From positions 2,294,001 to 2,358,000 of the forward strand of contig OX579633.1 of NCBI GenBank assembly GCA_951230915.1: 64,000 nt of DNA. The letters run 5' to 3'. Source of the stretch: Antitrichia curtipendula (taxonomy: Eukaryota; Streptophyta; Bryopsida; Hypnales; Leucodontaceae). Below, one piece after another: positions 11,943 through 23,098 of the stretch (its first letter is position 1; each line of letters starts with the position of its first letter). Below the pieces are notes generated by a model. That model saw only the letters and a program-made list of their open reading frames with translations. It was not told where the DNA came from and did not search any database. The position numbers and the translations under genes are program-made.

Positions 11943-11966
11943 ATGGTGCGGAATATTCCGCACCAT
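11943..11966. repeat. Perfect 24-bp palindrome
   Basis: The half-site ATGGTGCGGAAT is followed immediately by its exact reverse complement. A diverged relative (GGAATATTTCGCACCATTA) is found near 60182. Both occur near an ACGTTCAGGGG motif, so this is probably a remnant of a repeat-family terminus. Confidence 0.7.
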
Positions 11967-12038
11967 CAATAGCTAAATGCCACACGTCAGAAACTGGAGA
12001 AAGGCTTCAAGTGGGTCGAAAGTGAGAACTTGCTACTA

Positions 12039-12456
12039 AAGTGGAACTACTTTTTACCACCCTGATTTGCAATCTGACTATCTTGAGGCCAACTTTGAGA
12101 GGGGGTATATTTTTCAGAGATGTGTGCTTGTTTTACAAGTCCAACCCAAGTGAAATTATAATTTTTCGATCAAAACACTAATTTCTATGAATTTTTGAAG
12201 TGGGCTGCCTGAAATTACAAAACCGCCCATAGAGTGGGGTCAAAAACGTCTCACAAACACCCCAATACCAATTGAACATGTATCTATTGGCACTTGAATC
12301 TCCACCAATGAAAAATTGACACATTATCTCTTTAGGCATTATCTCTTTCTGAAATTGTCATAAAAGTGTGTGGATTTGCATTAAGAGCTTGACGGAATTG
12401 GGGCCAAAAGTAGGGTGGCGGAATTAGGTGACTTGCGGAATTGAGTAGTTCTACCT
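12039..12456. mobile_element. TA-flanked MITE, AGGTAG family
   Basis: The left end AAGTGGAACTAC and the right end GTAGTTCTACCT are inverted, with TA at 12037-12038 and 12457-12458. The body aligns with the elements at 5910 and 13534 throughout (ACCACCCTGATTTGCAATC, CCCAAGTGAAATTATAATT). Confidence 0.75.
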
Positions 12457-12657
12457 TATTTGTAGTGTTTGATGGGTTAAATTAGGGCGAGTCCTAAGAC
12501 GCGATGGGAGGGCAATCTGACAAAACAGTAGGTAAACTTCAAAGTACATATATAAAACATTGAGCGAAAGTATTCTCTACATATTATGGATTAGCTTCTA
12601 ACTCACTAGGTTTGGAAAGATATTCATTTCTTGTGTACAGAGTAGTGGAGACAAGTT

Positions 12658-13220
12658 GTTTATATACATATAGGGTGGTAGGAGGTAGAGCAACCCATGT
12701 GGAATATCTAAATTAAAAATTAGTAGGAGCTCCAATCAAAAGCAATTTTTTTTTTAAAGTAGAATTTCAGATCTCGTTTAGGCATAGTAAAATAACTTTT
12801 TTCAAAAACCTTTGAGCTAAAAATAGTTTTTAAATTAATTTAAGTTTCATGTCCAAAAATCTGTTTGGAATTTTAAGTCTCCAATAAAAAGTTATGGACA
12901 AATTTGAGAGAGGGGTTGGAATGGACTTTTTTTTTGACATTTTTAAAAATCCTCTCTAAATTTTGTCTATAACTTTTGATTTGAGTCTTTAAATCTCAAA
13001 CGGAATTTTGGAGATGAAACTTAACTTAATTTACAAACTTTTCTTAGCTCAAAGGTTTTTGAAAAAAGTTATTCTACTATGCCTAAGTGAGGTCTCAATT
13101 TCTACTTTAAACACAATTCCTAGTTTTGACTTAACTATGAGTGGTTGAGAAACTATAAATTCTAATTTATTTATCCCACATGGTTTGTTCTACCTCCTAC
13201 CATCCCATGAGTATATAAAT
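12658..13220. mobile_element. Long foldback element, copy 2 (uninterrupted)
   Basis: A near-palindrome with arms of about 270 bp and its centre near 12935. TTTATATAC at the left edge pairs with GTATATAAAT at the right edge. GGTGGTAGGAGGTAGAGCAA pairs with TTTGTTCTACCTCCTACCAT. AGGCATAGTAAAATAAC pairs with GTTATTCTACTATGCCT. It serves as the reference for the interrupted copies at 5745 and 59127. Confidence 0.8.
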
Positions 13221-13533
13221 AGATTCTCTTCTAATATGAAAATCCAAACAAAGAGTTTTGTGGTATATGGATAGATTGCATTGGTACATAACCCAAACAT
13301 ATTATTAGGAGTTTTGGCAAACCGTGTTTCACTGTACAATTATTTGTTAATTTGCAACTATGGTTCAAGAATTAGCAAAAAAAATTGAAACACACCATAA
13401 CTGTGTTGCTACTATCCCAGCACTGTAACTAATATTAATAATGTCACGATAGATTTCGTGGATGAGGAATTTGAAGAAGAAAAGGCAGCCCCTCTGAAGG
13501 CTACCGACTTACTGCAATTCTGATGACCAAATA

Positions 13534-13940
13534 AGGTAGAACTACCCATTACCACCCTGATTCACAATCTAACTATATTGGGGCCAACTCTAGGAAAGAC
13601 ACATATTTTTCAGAAGTGTGCTTTTGTTTCAGGAGTCAAACCCAAGTGGAATTATAATTTTTTGATAAAAATTGTAATTTATGTGAATTTCTAAAGTGAA
13701 ATTGCACAACCGCTACTAGACTGGATTCATAAACGTCCTCTTACAACTCAATACCGCTTTTCAATGTATCTAATAGCACTTGAAGATCTACTAATCATTA
13801 ATTGACATGTTATCTTTTAATAGCATTAATAAACTACTGTTGTCAGAATCTGAAGCGGATTTGCATGTTTTTCTGACGGAATTGGGACAAAGCTGTAGAC
13901 CACGGATTTGAATCACTGACGGAATTGGGTAGTTCTACCT
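13534..13940. mobile_element. TA-flanked MITE, AGGTAG family (best copy)
   Basis: The 407-bp element has ends AGGTAGAACTACCCA and TGGGTAGTTCTACCT (the right-hand A/T junction shows one variant) and TA on both sides (13532-13533 and 13941-13942). This is the cleanest member of the family. A TA duplication suggests mobilisation by a Tc1/mariner-type transposase. No transposase is present. Confidence 0.8.
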
Positions 13941-14063
13941 TACTGTGCATCCCATCCGCACTTCTGGTTAGGAATGAAGTTGAAATTCAAGGTGTCTGAC
14001 TGATGAATGAATAGTTCCTGATGGATACAATAGATACATGGTTGGGGATGGGGAGGCATAGAC

Positions 14064-14103
14064 TGAAAAAAATTGAAAAAAATTGAAAAAAATTGAAAAA
14101 AAA
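14064..14103. repeat. TTGAAAAAAA decamer x 4
   Basis: Four consecutive copies of an A-rich 10-mer form a simple microsatellite-like tract. Confidence 0.85.
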
Positions 14104-14204
14104 TGTCATGTTAGAGGTCCACTTTTCGCCCAACTGGAGCTGCAGGGGAGATAAGGTTGCTTGTCCATGAGACAGTCCTTCATTCTATGCCACTAGCTAC
14201 CCAT

Positions 14205-14224
14205 CCTAAACCCTAAACCCTAAA
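14205..14224. repeat. Short interstitial telomere-type repeat
   Basis: About three CCCTAAA units of the Arabidopsis type. They are embedded in ordinary sequence, so this is not a chromosome end. It may be a telo-box-like promoter motif or a repair scar. Confidence 0.7.
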
Positions 14225-15680
14225 AAAGCTTGCCAAGCTTGTCAATGGAGTCCTTACTTTTCTTTTGGTTGTAGCCTTCTTTTTGGGTCCTTCAGCAAAG
14301 GAGAGATAGAGGTCCTAAAGTTGGAGGAAGCTACAAGGATTGCCATGGTGACCTAATTGCCACACAAAATAGGATGGCAGCAACAGAACATTAGTAACAT
14401 GTCACAAGGTTAGGGTGGCTTTTACAGTTTAACCCCTCAAGTCTCCAGGCCTTTTTTCCATCAGAAAACATTCAAAATTGCCATTTTTATAGCAAAGAGC
14501 AAAAACTTTTAGAAACTGTTTTTTCTTCTTCCATATTAACTGTAGTATCTTGTTCTAAACTAGTGTAAGAATGTGTAGAAGAAATTTTAGAAATTTTGAC
14601 TATGTACATTGCAAGATATTTGCATTTAAAGTAAAGGAAATGAGGTTTTTTGCACCTTGCTCAACTATATTTTTTTGGCTTTTAACCTTCTTAACTTAAA
14701 TTTTTGCTCTATTGCTTTTGAATTTCAAATTTTATGTGATGAAGAATTGATTTGAGAGTCTAGCAATTTTAAGAAAAAAAAACACACACTTAGTTTTCAC
14801 TTATTAAAAAATTGTTAAGTAGAAGTAGGTTCAAGATTGAAGGAAAACTAAACCGTTAGTAACTTAGCTGGAATTGAAACACACTAATTTCAACAGCGAG
14901 ATTATTCTAGGAAGACACCCTAATCTTGTGAAACTTTTTTTTAGGAAGAATTGTCACAATTTTTTAGGAAGAATTGTGAAAATTGAATTGAACACTATTG
15001 CTACATGGTGGCACATAGAGAGTGACTTTTGAATCCACATCCAAATTAGGATATGTTTTTGAAATTTATCAAGTTAGACTTTAAAAGATCTTATTTAATT
15101 CGAAGGATATCTCAAAAAGTGTACAACAAAGTATTTTGTAATCTTTCCGAAAATGCCAATAGTAGGCATTAGAATTGGTTAATAGAATTTTTTTTTTTTA
15201 AAGAAGCAAGTAAAGCCACCAAGTGAAGCCTCCAACTTCTAGATTTTTAAAATATCCTTGCTATGGGACAAGATCTTAGAAGTTGAAGGATCCACTTTGT
15301 GACTCCCCTTGCTTCATGAAATAAAATGGATTTTATAATAAAAAACTCTAATGCCCCTTGAAAATTACCAGGACTCCAAAACCTTCGATCACAATAATTT
15401 AATAACGGACACTATTGCAGTGTTTCTATACATGATATATAAAAATATATTCAACTTAGGCTTTGGACAAGGGCTTTTCTCCCAATATTACTCGCTTGCA
15501 AATTGTATTTTTTCTCCATGGTTCATAATTCAATACGGTCTCCCTCTTTTTTCAAAATGAAAAATGAAAATCCCAACATAGAAACTTTCCATCCCTACAA
15601 AATTCAACACAAATACATGGCCATTCACCCATCCATCCATCGCCATGGTCCCATGGCATGCCCTATCCGTTCCTCCCTCA
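14225..15680. other. AT-rich intergenic repeats; lone TTAA-type end at 14429
   Basis: TTAA followed by CCCCTCAAGTC at 14429 begins a block homologous to 24901-25130 (both carry TTGCAAGATATTTGCATT-like and CAAGATTTTTTACACC-like words). No right end was recognised. Sequence from about 15400 to 15660 repeats 9405-9665. No gene was seen. Confidence 0.5.
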
Positions 15681-15688
15681 TTCGGGGA
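15681..15688. repeat. Left 8-bp target-site duplication of the hAT element
   Basis: TTCGGGGA lies directly before the CAGCGAAT terminus and is repeated exactly at 19508-19515. Confidence 0.9.
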
Positions 15689-15694
15689 CAGCGA

Positions 15695-16110
15695 ATATTT
15701 TAGTGGCGAATAATCGCCAAACCCTATCTGGAAAACGGGCAGGCGAATTTTGAATGGGGCAACATTTAAAAAAAAAAAAAAATTTCGCCTGAGGTCGACT
15801 GACAAGTTGGCCTCGAGTGCCTTGTCAGCCGCCCCAGGGCTTGTCGCCGTCGCCGCCTTCACTGCACTTGGCCGCCAAGTTGTCGCAAGTCCCCTCCAGT
15901 GCAGCACTCCCACGTCGCCACCTGCTGCGGACTTCGCTGCTCATTAGCCAGGTTCTTCGTTCACTTGGTTCGTTGTCGCCACCTGCTACGGGACTCGCGC
16001 CCTCATTAGCCAGTTCTTTGCTTCTCACAGTTTACGAGAAGTTGGTCGCCAATTGCAGCTTTTTGTAAAGCAGGTTTAACTTAAACCAATCGTGACTAAT
16101 TCGCTGTGGT
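15695..16110. promoter_or_regulatory. hAT left subterminal TCGCC motif cluster
   Basis: GGCGA/TCGCC words recur near 15705, 15712, 15742, 15784, 15842, 15848, 15913, 15976 and 16044, in both orientations. In hAT elements repeated short subterminal motifs bind transposase. This role is inferred from position and repetition only. The cluster would also contain the element's own promoter. Confidence 0.5.
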
Positions 16111-16639
16111 GGAGTTGGGGAGATGAACGTGCTGAGAGTTGAATTCGGCGCCTTTGAAGCTGCTCGTTAATGACGATATAGAAGTTCGCTGCCCTTGGGT
16201 TTTGGGTGCACTGTTTCGGGTCGGCTTTAAGCTTGAAACTTTGTTTTTTCTTTGCATGAATGCAATCAATGCATGGGTGAAATTTTCGAATCCATGGCGG
16301 TTTAGTTGATTTAGATTGTAGGTGCAAAATGTGTGCTGACAATGCGAGGTTCGTGGCTTTGCGTCTCTCACGTCCAAGAAGAAGCTCACTTAGCAGTATT
16401 CGATGAGAGAATTGTGGTGTGCTTTTGGCATTGTGCCGAATTTAGGAATTTGTATGGTTTCCGTTTGTTTCTTGCACTGGGGTGGTGGTTTGTGCAGGTG
16501 GTGTTCTTCAATGTCAGCATCTGCCATAAATTGGAAGGTCGACCTCCTGTGAACAGATGAGTACTCATCTTGTAACTCTTTCTCTGCGCATTTCATCGAT
16601 TTGCATTGTAATCTCGCACTTGCTGTTTTCTCGCAATTC

Positions 16640-19133
16640 ATGGCTCCCCGTGTGTCTGTCATGCGCAAGTTCTTGTACGATGGTAGATTGGAAGGTTCAG
16701 GGAGTAACTGTTTAGGGTCTTTGGTTATCCCGCAGGGACAGTCGTCATCACTGGTGCTTCTCGGCACCCCTGCGATTCATGTTGTGGAAGACATTCACAC
16801 ATCGGGCGATTCTCCGCCGGTGCCTCCTTCCAGTGCACCCGAAGTGATCATGCTTGATCCAGCGGAGGCTTCTCCGGCCCATGATTTGGCCCGCAAACGG
16901 TGTGTGAAGTACGAATTGAACAGGCAGTGGCAAGATTCGTGGGTTGCATGTCTGCCATGGGCGGAGAGTGTCCTTGGTGAAGATGGCTCCGTCAGACAAG
17001 TAAGGTGCAAAGTGTGCACAGAGGTTGAGGGGAGGGAAAAATTGCTGGTTCCCAAACTTGATTCACTGTGGAAGCATGCCGGCCGAAGAAAGGCCACTAC
17101 TTCATTCGGGAAGGTAAACGCAGGAGATCACTACTTCTTGACAAACAATGTGCATGTCAAAAATGAGAGAATTTTTTTTGCTCGGTTGGAGAAGGCGGGG
17201 GATACGATTCTGCAGCAGGTGGCGCATGGGACGATTCATGAACGCAAGCGGAAGATTGTGCAATTCCGGTCCGTGCTTTGGTTGCTCATGCAGGGCCGAC
17301 CTCTGTCTCAGTACGAGAATATTCGTGAGTTACTGGAGCTCCTATTTGTTCCAGATTTTCCGAAGAAGCACTGGAGTGTTGCTGTGGGGTGGAAAATGGC
17401 CGATCAGCTTGCTAAAACCTTGGCCCAGCACACGCAAAAGGTTATTTCTAAAGCTCGTTTCTTTTCCTTGAGTGCAGACGAAGTTAGTACGATCGACTCG
17501 CAGTCTTGGTTGTCGATTCACTTGAACATCTGTGTAGGGTTCAAGAGAGTGCCGATCTTGCTTTCCTTAAGCCGATTTGAGCATGGTAGTGGGTCTCAGG
17601 CCGTAAGAGAAACCATTCAAGGAATGGTCTTGCATCACTCAACTCTCAATCCAACTGAAGTAGCTAGCCGTCTAGTGTGCTTCGGTGCAGATGGTGTGTC
17701 AGTGTTTCAGGGGTCACGTAATGGGGTTACGGTGCAAATGCGGCAGCACTTGGCTCCATTTATGTTCGGCATTCATTGCATGGCTCACCGAACGAACTTG
17801 GCAATGGAACCTCTGTCGAACTTGCCGATTGTGGCGAAACTTGAGGCGCTCTGCCAAGCCATGTATACGTATTTCAAGCACAGCCCCAAGCGTACCTTAG
17901 AATTTCGAAATCTTGCCGAGTTAGTGGAAACAGAGGGCAACCGCATGCTCAGAAATGTAAAAACACGATGGATTTCCTTGCTTGAATCCTTGAAGAGGGT
18001 TATGGGCGAGTACAAAACACTACTTGTTCAAATGTGTCAGGATGCAGCTGTCAAGCAACCTGATCTCACAGCGAAGCAGGCTGCTGCAAGGGACAGTGCA
18101 AGGCAAAATTATGTTTTGCTTTGTGACATCGGTACTCTTCTGGGCTTGACCTGCATTATGCTGTTGCTGGATTCCATCAATTCCTTGATGAAGTTTGCAC
18201 AGTCTAACCACGTCTTTGTGAGTGATTATGTTGCCGCAATGAAAATTTGTCAGGCTGAGCTGTACATGATGTACAGCGATAAGGACACGGCTTGGCAGAA
18301 ACAACACTTTGAGATGTTTCATGACATTCTCAACGATCACTCATTTTCCATTTCTCAGGAGTGGGTGACTGATCTGAATACCGGGGGGGAGAGTCTTGCT
18401 TTCCGCATTGCGGATCACACTTACCCGGCACACTCACTGTGTGCAATCTTGGGGAAGAAGCTCCCAGTTGGCAGGGACGACCTAGCAGCAGTGACTAGCT
18501 CCGTGAAGTCACAGTGTAAGGATGCGGCTGAAATGTTGAGTCTCGAGCTTGATGTCCACTTCCCTCACGTTGAGCTCATGTGTGCCTTGGGAATAGTATT
18601 TCCTCAGTACTGGTTGCAAGATAATTGCGACGATTTGTTCCCCTTGCATCTGGCCACGTTGAAATCTGAGTTTGCAGTTGTGAAGCAGGTGAATTTCGGG
18701 ACTGAGGAGAAACCCGACTGCCATCATGTAGACCCCATTCTTGATGGGAGGCTCTTAACGATGCAGATGTCCTTGTTCAAGCTGACTATGAAGGCCCAAG
18801 CTAAAGGGGCTTTTAGAAGAACCTCGGGATGAAAATCCTTTGACGAAACTGTGGGTTCGTATTGGCCACAACGCATTGATGCTTAACCGGCTCTCGGAGT
18901 TCATTAAACTGGCCGAAATTGCAATTTGTGCGGTCCTTGGCAGTGTAGAGGACGAACGCACGTTTTCGACTTTGAGTTTTATGAAGTCGAAATTGCGAAA
19001 CCGCCTTACAGGGCATGTGGATACATGTGTGAAATTGTATTCACAAGGTTTTTTTAGTTTGGAAACCTTTCCTGTGACCAAGGCTATTGCTTCGTGGCGG
19101 GAGGAGGCGGTGCGACAGGGAACAGATATGTAA
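16640..19133 (+). pseudogene. hAT transposase, one frameshift from intact
   Basis: The first ATG in the long frame is at 16640 (the frame is open from 16601). The frame runs to a stop at 18832. The C-terminal part continues in another frame to 19133. Reading the G4 run at 18806-18809 as G3 joins the frames, giving about 830 residues. Visible features: a zinc-finger-like C-x2-C with a later H (CKVC...KH, near residue 125), first catalytic Asp in SLSADEV (D280), second in CFGADGV (D351), the hAT C-x2-H signature HCMAH (C380/H383), a TRW motif, and after the shift the dimerisation region with the E of EDERTFS (18954-18956) and KSKLRNRL. The break removes the catalytic Glu and dimerisation domain. 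The rest is clean, so the defect is recent or a homopolymer sequencing error. Codon use is much more GC-rich than the flanks. Confidence 0.9.
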
Positions 19134-19217
19134 GCAGCCTGTTTCCATTAATCCGGCAAGTTTGGGTTTCTAAGTTTTTTTGAAAACAATTCACTAACTG
19201 GGTTGGGGGTGGGTGGG

Positions 19218-19275
19218 TTCACTCATTGCATCCGGGCAAGGCCTTTCTGGCCGGGGTTCGACTCCCCTGAGTGAA
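19218..19275. other. tRNA-like truncated hairpin (SINE-type fragment)
   Basis: TTCACTCA and TGAGTGAA can pair as an acceptor-like stem. Inside is GGGGTTCGACTCCCC, which looks like a tRNA T-arm with a box B promoter. At 58 nt it is too short for a complete tRNA and lacks an anticodon arm. It could be the relic of a tRNA-derived SINE within the hAT 3' region. Confidence 0.4.
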
Positions 19276-19507
19276 ATTTTTTTACACTAAAAATCGGAAG
19301 TTCGCCAAAACTGCAACAGTGGAACGGAAAAAGTCGCCACACAGTGAAAAAAGAAGGAAAAAAAGTGTCGCCAAATCCACCCTGCTCTCTGATCACGACG
19401 AGCCACTCAGACGGCAGAGAAAACAACAGGAGTTGCCAGCGAGGCGCCTCCCTGAAGCTTGTGGATGCGTGTCGCACGACCACAAGTTAACGTTAAAAAA
19501 TTCGCTG

Positions 19508-19515
19508 TTCGGGGA
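19508..19515. repeat. Right 8-bp target-site duplication of the hAT element
   Basis: TTCGGGGA directly follows the CGCTG terminus and is identical to 15681-15688. Confidence 0.9.
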
Positions 19516-19878
19516 CGCAAGAACCGGAGGAATCCCTCCGTCATGCTCTCCCCCCCTCGCCGCCTCTTTCCTCTCCTTTACTTGGTCGTCCAAATCCAAC
19601 ACCACATCTCCCACTCCCATATTGCCAGAATTCCATCTCCCTCTTCTCGGGGTTCACAGATTCATACATTTCAATGGCTCTCCCAAGTGTCCCGTAGCCT
19701 GATTCAACATTCGCAAGCTCAGATTCGACACAGATCCACCGAAACAGGGCTTCGAAATTCGGCTCTGATTTTGCCTTTGGGATTCTGATTTTGGCTTTGG
19801 GCTTCGCATTTGGGGATTTGGGGGTTCGGATTTTGGTGGGTTTGTGAGGACGGCATTGTGTGAGTTAAGTTACCAGTC
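19516..19878 (+). promoter_or_regulatory. 5' leader / remaining promoter of the T-protein gene
   Basis: A GC- and pyrimidine-rich stretch (CTCTTTCCTCTCCTTT near 19565) runs from the hAT insertion to the start codon. It has the composition of a plant 5' untranslated region. No TATA box is obvious. Upstream promoter sequence would now lie on the far side of the 3.8-kb hAT element. Confidence 0.5.
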
Positions 19879-22708
19879 ATGAGGAGGGCGGTGTCGCAGC
19901 AGCTCGGGGCAGCCGTACGCCGGTCGCTAGGGCAGCAGAGCAGCAATGCTGTGCTACAGACGTCGCGACGTTCCTACGCGGACGAGGCTGCGGGTGAGCC
20001 GAAGAAGACCATGCTGTACGACTACCACGTGGAGAATGGTGGGAAGATGGTGCCGTTCGCAGGGTGATCGATGCCCATTCAGTACAAAGACTCTATCATG
20101 GAGTCCACCACCAATTGCCGCTCGCACGGGAGCTTGTTCGACGTCTCGCACATGTGTGGCTTGAGTCTGAAAGGACCGGATGCGATAGATTTCTTGGAGA
20201 CGCTCGTGGTCGCGGATATTAAGGGTCTGGCGCCGGGGACGGGGACGCTCTCGGTGTTTACTAATGAGACGGGAGGGGTTATTGATGATACAGTCATTAC
20301 CAAGGTGTCATTTATGCTCAACCCTCTTTCGTTTGCCCTTCCTTCTTTGGTAGAATGTTTCTTGCATAGTTGCTACACTGGTAGTGAATGTAGCACGGTT
20401 CTCTCACATTCAGAACGCCATTGAAAATAGATGGGACGAGTGCAAAGAGATTGGAGTGTATTCTGTGTTTGTTTGTGTTCCCTAGAATTGTGATTGTGGA
20501 ATTGGTGGAGTGTATTACGTAGTGTCATTGTTCCCTAGAATTTCAATTGTGGAATTGGTGGTGTTATTGACAACACTGTCATTAAACGTCTCTACTTTGA
20601 TATTTGGGATGACATTCTAGAATGTATTGCCACACTATCATTGAATGGAGCACAATTCTCACACCGTCTTACGGAAAAATTGGGACCCCAGGTGGTGAGG
20701 TTTCAGTGTATCCCGAATTTTGGTGCCAACCTTTCGTAGAATATCCTGAAATACACCAACCCCTGCACCAAGAATTGGGGATAAGCTTAAACCTCTTTGA
20801 ATCTTACCACCTTATTCAATAGAGTATAGTGAAACAAGAGTGTGGCAGTCACCCATAATGTGGCAAAGGTGGAGGATATTCAATAATCCCATCTTAAAGT
20901 AGGTCATTATTGAGAGGTTTAAGTAGATCTTTACTTAAAACACCAATAACAAATAACCTAAGTGTCACAATTGAATTGAATTGTGGAAGTTAACTTCGTT
21001 GGTTTTGTTTTTTCAGGTTACAGATGATCATATTTACTTGGTGGTCAATGCGGGCTGCCGGGATAAGGATTTAGCGCACTTGGGGAAGCATTTGAAGCCG
21101 TTCCAGGATGCAGGGAAAGCTGTGGGATGGCACATTCATGACGAGCGGTCTTTATTGGCGTTGCAGGGTCCTCTATCTGGCGAAGTCTTGCAGGCTCTTA
21201 CCAAGGAAGATCTCAGCAAGATGTACTTCAGTGATTTTAAGATCATGGACATCAATGGGTCGGAGTGTTTCCTTACTCGTACAGGGTATGTGTTCCTGTT
21301 TCTCATGTAAAAAAAATGGTCATCTTCTTCCTGTTCTTCATGCGAATAGAGTTCTCTGAAGCTTGCTGCTATCCATTAACTAATGATGTGAAATGAACAG
21401 CGAGAGCAATTAATGTAGCTCTGACATAACATTCTTGAGCTTCAACCTAACCATCCCTACAGAGAGTCTGTTTTTGCTTGTGCACGAAGATACCTCTCTA
21501 GGTCCTGCAAGTTCTCCTCCATTCTTTCCTAGCTGTTCGTTTGTTTCACCATCCTCTGCACTATTCTCTCCCATCTTTCCTATGGCTCTATTTGTGGTTT
21601 CCACCTACAAGAGTTGTCTCCCAGTGGCCCAAGAATGTAACGGTATACTTCCCACAAGGATGGTCTTCCAACTAGCTCAAGAATATGTATGTACTTCCCA
21701 CCAGGGATGCTCTTCCAATGGGGTCAAGAATTTTTTGTATATTCTTCGCACAATGGCGTTCTTCCAATCAGGTCTAGAATGTTCTGGATAACTGAATTTT
21801 CGTGAGAGAGTTTCTAAAGCATGAAATTTGATTGTTCTGAAGGGGTGATAATTGGAATTTCGTTTTGTTCCTCCAACCAGGTCAAGAATGTTATGGAACT
21901 GAATCTACATGAGAATTCTTGAAGCCTGAAACTGATTGTTTTGAAGGGTTGATAACTGAAATTTTCGTTTTGTTTGTGGATGCAGTTACACTGGTGAAGA
22001 CGGGTTTGAGATCTCAGTCCCGGACGAAGCCGCCCTGGACTTAGCCAAGGCCATCATTGAGAAAGGAAAAGGAGGCGTTCGGCTGACTGGTCTGGGAGCT
22101 CGCGACAGTCTGCGCCTAGAAGCCGGTCTGTGCTTATACGGCAACGACCTGGAGCAGCACATCTCCCCCATTGAGGCCGGCCTGGCCTGGACCGTCGGCA
22201 AGAGACGGCGTGCAGAGGCCAATTTCCTGGGAGCCGAAGCCATTTTAAAGCAAATCAAGGACGGTGTGACCCGGCGCAGGTACGTGTCCCAAATGTGCTT
22301 TTCATGATTAGCACAAGTTGCTGAAAAAACTACTAAAGTTTAAAATTTAACACTGTTGTTCCCATTTTTGTAGCGAGTGAAAAGTATTGGTAGACAATTA
22401 GCCTAATTTAGTCACATATTTGTATCATTGGGCGCAGGGTGGGCTTCATCTCCACCGGTGCCCCTGCACGGGCGCACAGTGAGATTCTGGATCTGGAAGG
22501 GAAGAACATCGGTGAGATCACGAGTGGTGGCTTCAGCCCCTGCTTGAAGAAGAACATCTCCATTGGCTACATTGCTACTGGCCAGCACAAAAATAACAAC
22601 AAAGTGAAAGTGACTGTTAGGTCCAAGGCGTATGATGCCACGGTGACGAAGATGCCGTTTGTGCCGGCCAAGTATTACAAGGCGCCCCAAGCTCCTGTGG
22701 CCAGCTGA
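19879..22708 (+). CDS. GLDT: Aminomethyltransferase (glycine cleavage T-protein), mitochondrial; in-frame TGA at codon 63
   Basis: T-protein uses tetrahydrofolate to release ammonia and form methylene-THF from the aminomethyl group on H-protein, within the mitochondrial glycine decarboxylase complex of photorespiration. Exons are 19879-20304, 21017-21285, 21986-22279 and 22438-22708, all with GT-AG introns; the total is 420 codons with stop, close to the plant length of about 408. The first about 40 residues are rich in Arg, Ser and Ala without acidic residues until YADEA, like a mitochondrial targeting peptide. Family landmarks follow: [95 protein letters not shown] and KMPFV.KYYK. Codon 63 (20065-20067) is TGA where relatives have Trp in FAGWSMPIQY, so a full product needs readthrough, correction of an assembly error, or restart at ATG 20071 without the targeting peptide. 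Intron 2 contains degenerate tandem repeats. Confidence 0.93.
21616..21980. repeat. Degenerate tandem repeats in T-protein intron 2
   Basis: About three units of 45-50 bp carry CTTCCCACAAGGATGGTCTTCCAA-type sequence, beginning near 21648, 21693 and 21743. They are followed by two units of roughly 110 bp sharing GATTGTT(C/T)TGAAGGG and TTTCGTTTTGTT. They lie wholly inside the intron between exons 2 and 3. Confidence 0.6.
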
Positions 22709-23098
22709 TTTGCAGGGAAGTCGAAGAATTGACCACGGGAGACGACGACTGAAGGCTTCTTCTCATGCTTGGAGATGAAAAGCGGTGTTGGCAAAAGTGC
22801 TTAAGTCTTGAAAATGCACATAATTGACAATCAATATGCACTGCTTTTGCAGCTGGATTATTCTACCGGGAAAGGTTGACGATAGAGAGGCCTTTGTGTG
22901 CTGTTCATCCATTCTTCCGATTACCAAGTTAACTGACAACTGCATTGCAAACGGGAGCACAATCCAGAGCAATTGATACACAATGAAGAACAAACATCAA
23001 GCTCGAAGTGGGAAGACGAGAAAAGCATACTGACGTTCACTGCCCAAGCTTCAAAATAGCTTGAATACAATCAATTTGATGAGGGTAGGTGAAAATTA

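Larger units (their letters stand above)
15689..19507 (+). mobile_element. Complete hAT DNA transposon, 3,819 bp
   Basis: The left terminus CAGCGAATATTTTA and the right terminus (reverse complement CAGCGAATTTTTTA) match at 13 of 14 positions. The element is bracketed by an exact 8-bp duplication, TTCGGGGA, as expected for hAT. Subterminal TCGCC/GGCGA words are dense at both ends: more than eight in the first about 400 bp, and several from 19305 to 19375. These resemble the clustered transposase-binding motifs of Ac-type elements. It carries one transposase gene (16640-19133) and a short tRNA-like hairpin at 19218. An intact duplication and well-matched ends point to a recent insertion. It landed in DNA now 363 bp upstream of the T-protein start codon. 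Confidence 0.92.

Noticed and set aside
14205..14224. Telomere repeat suggesting a chromosome end
   Set aside because: Only about three units, surrounded by ordinary sequence on both sides. The same holds at 50962-50988.
16076..16767. Minus-strand frames of 60-125 codons upstream of and over the hAT transposase start
   Set aside because: They lie in the GC-rich 5' region of the hAT element and match no family I recognise.
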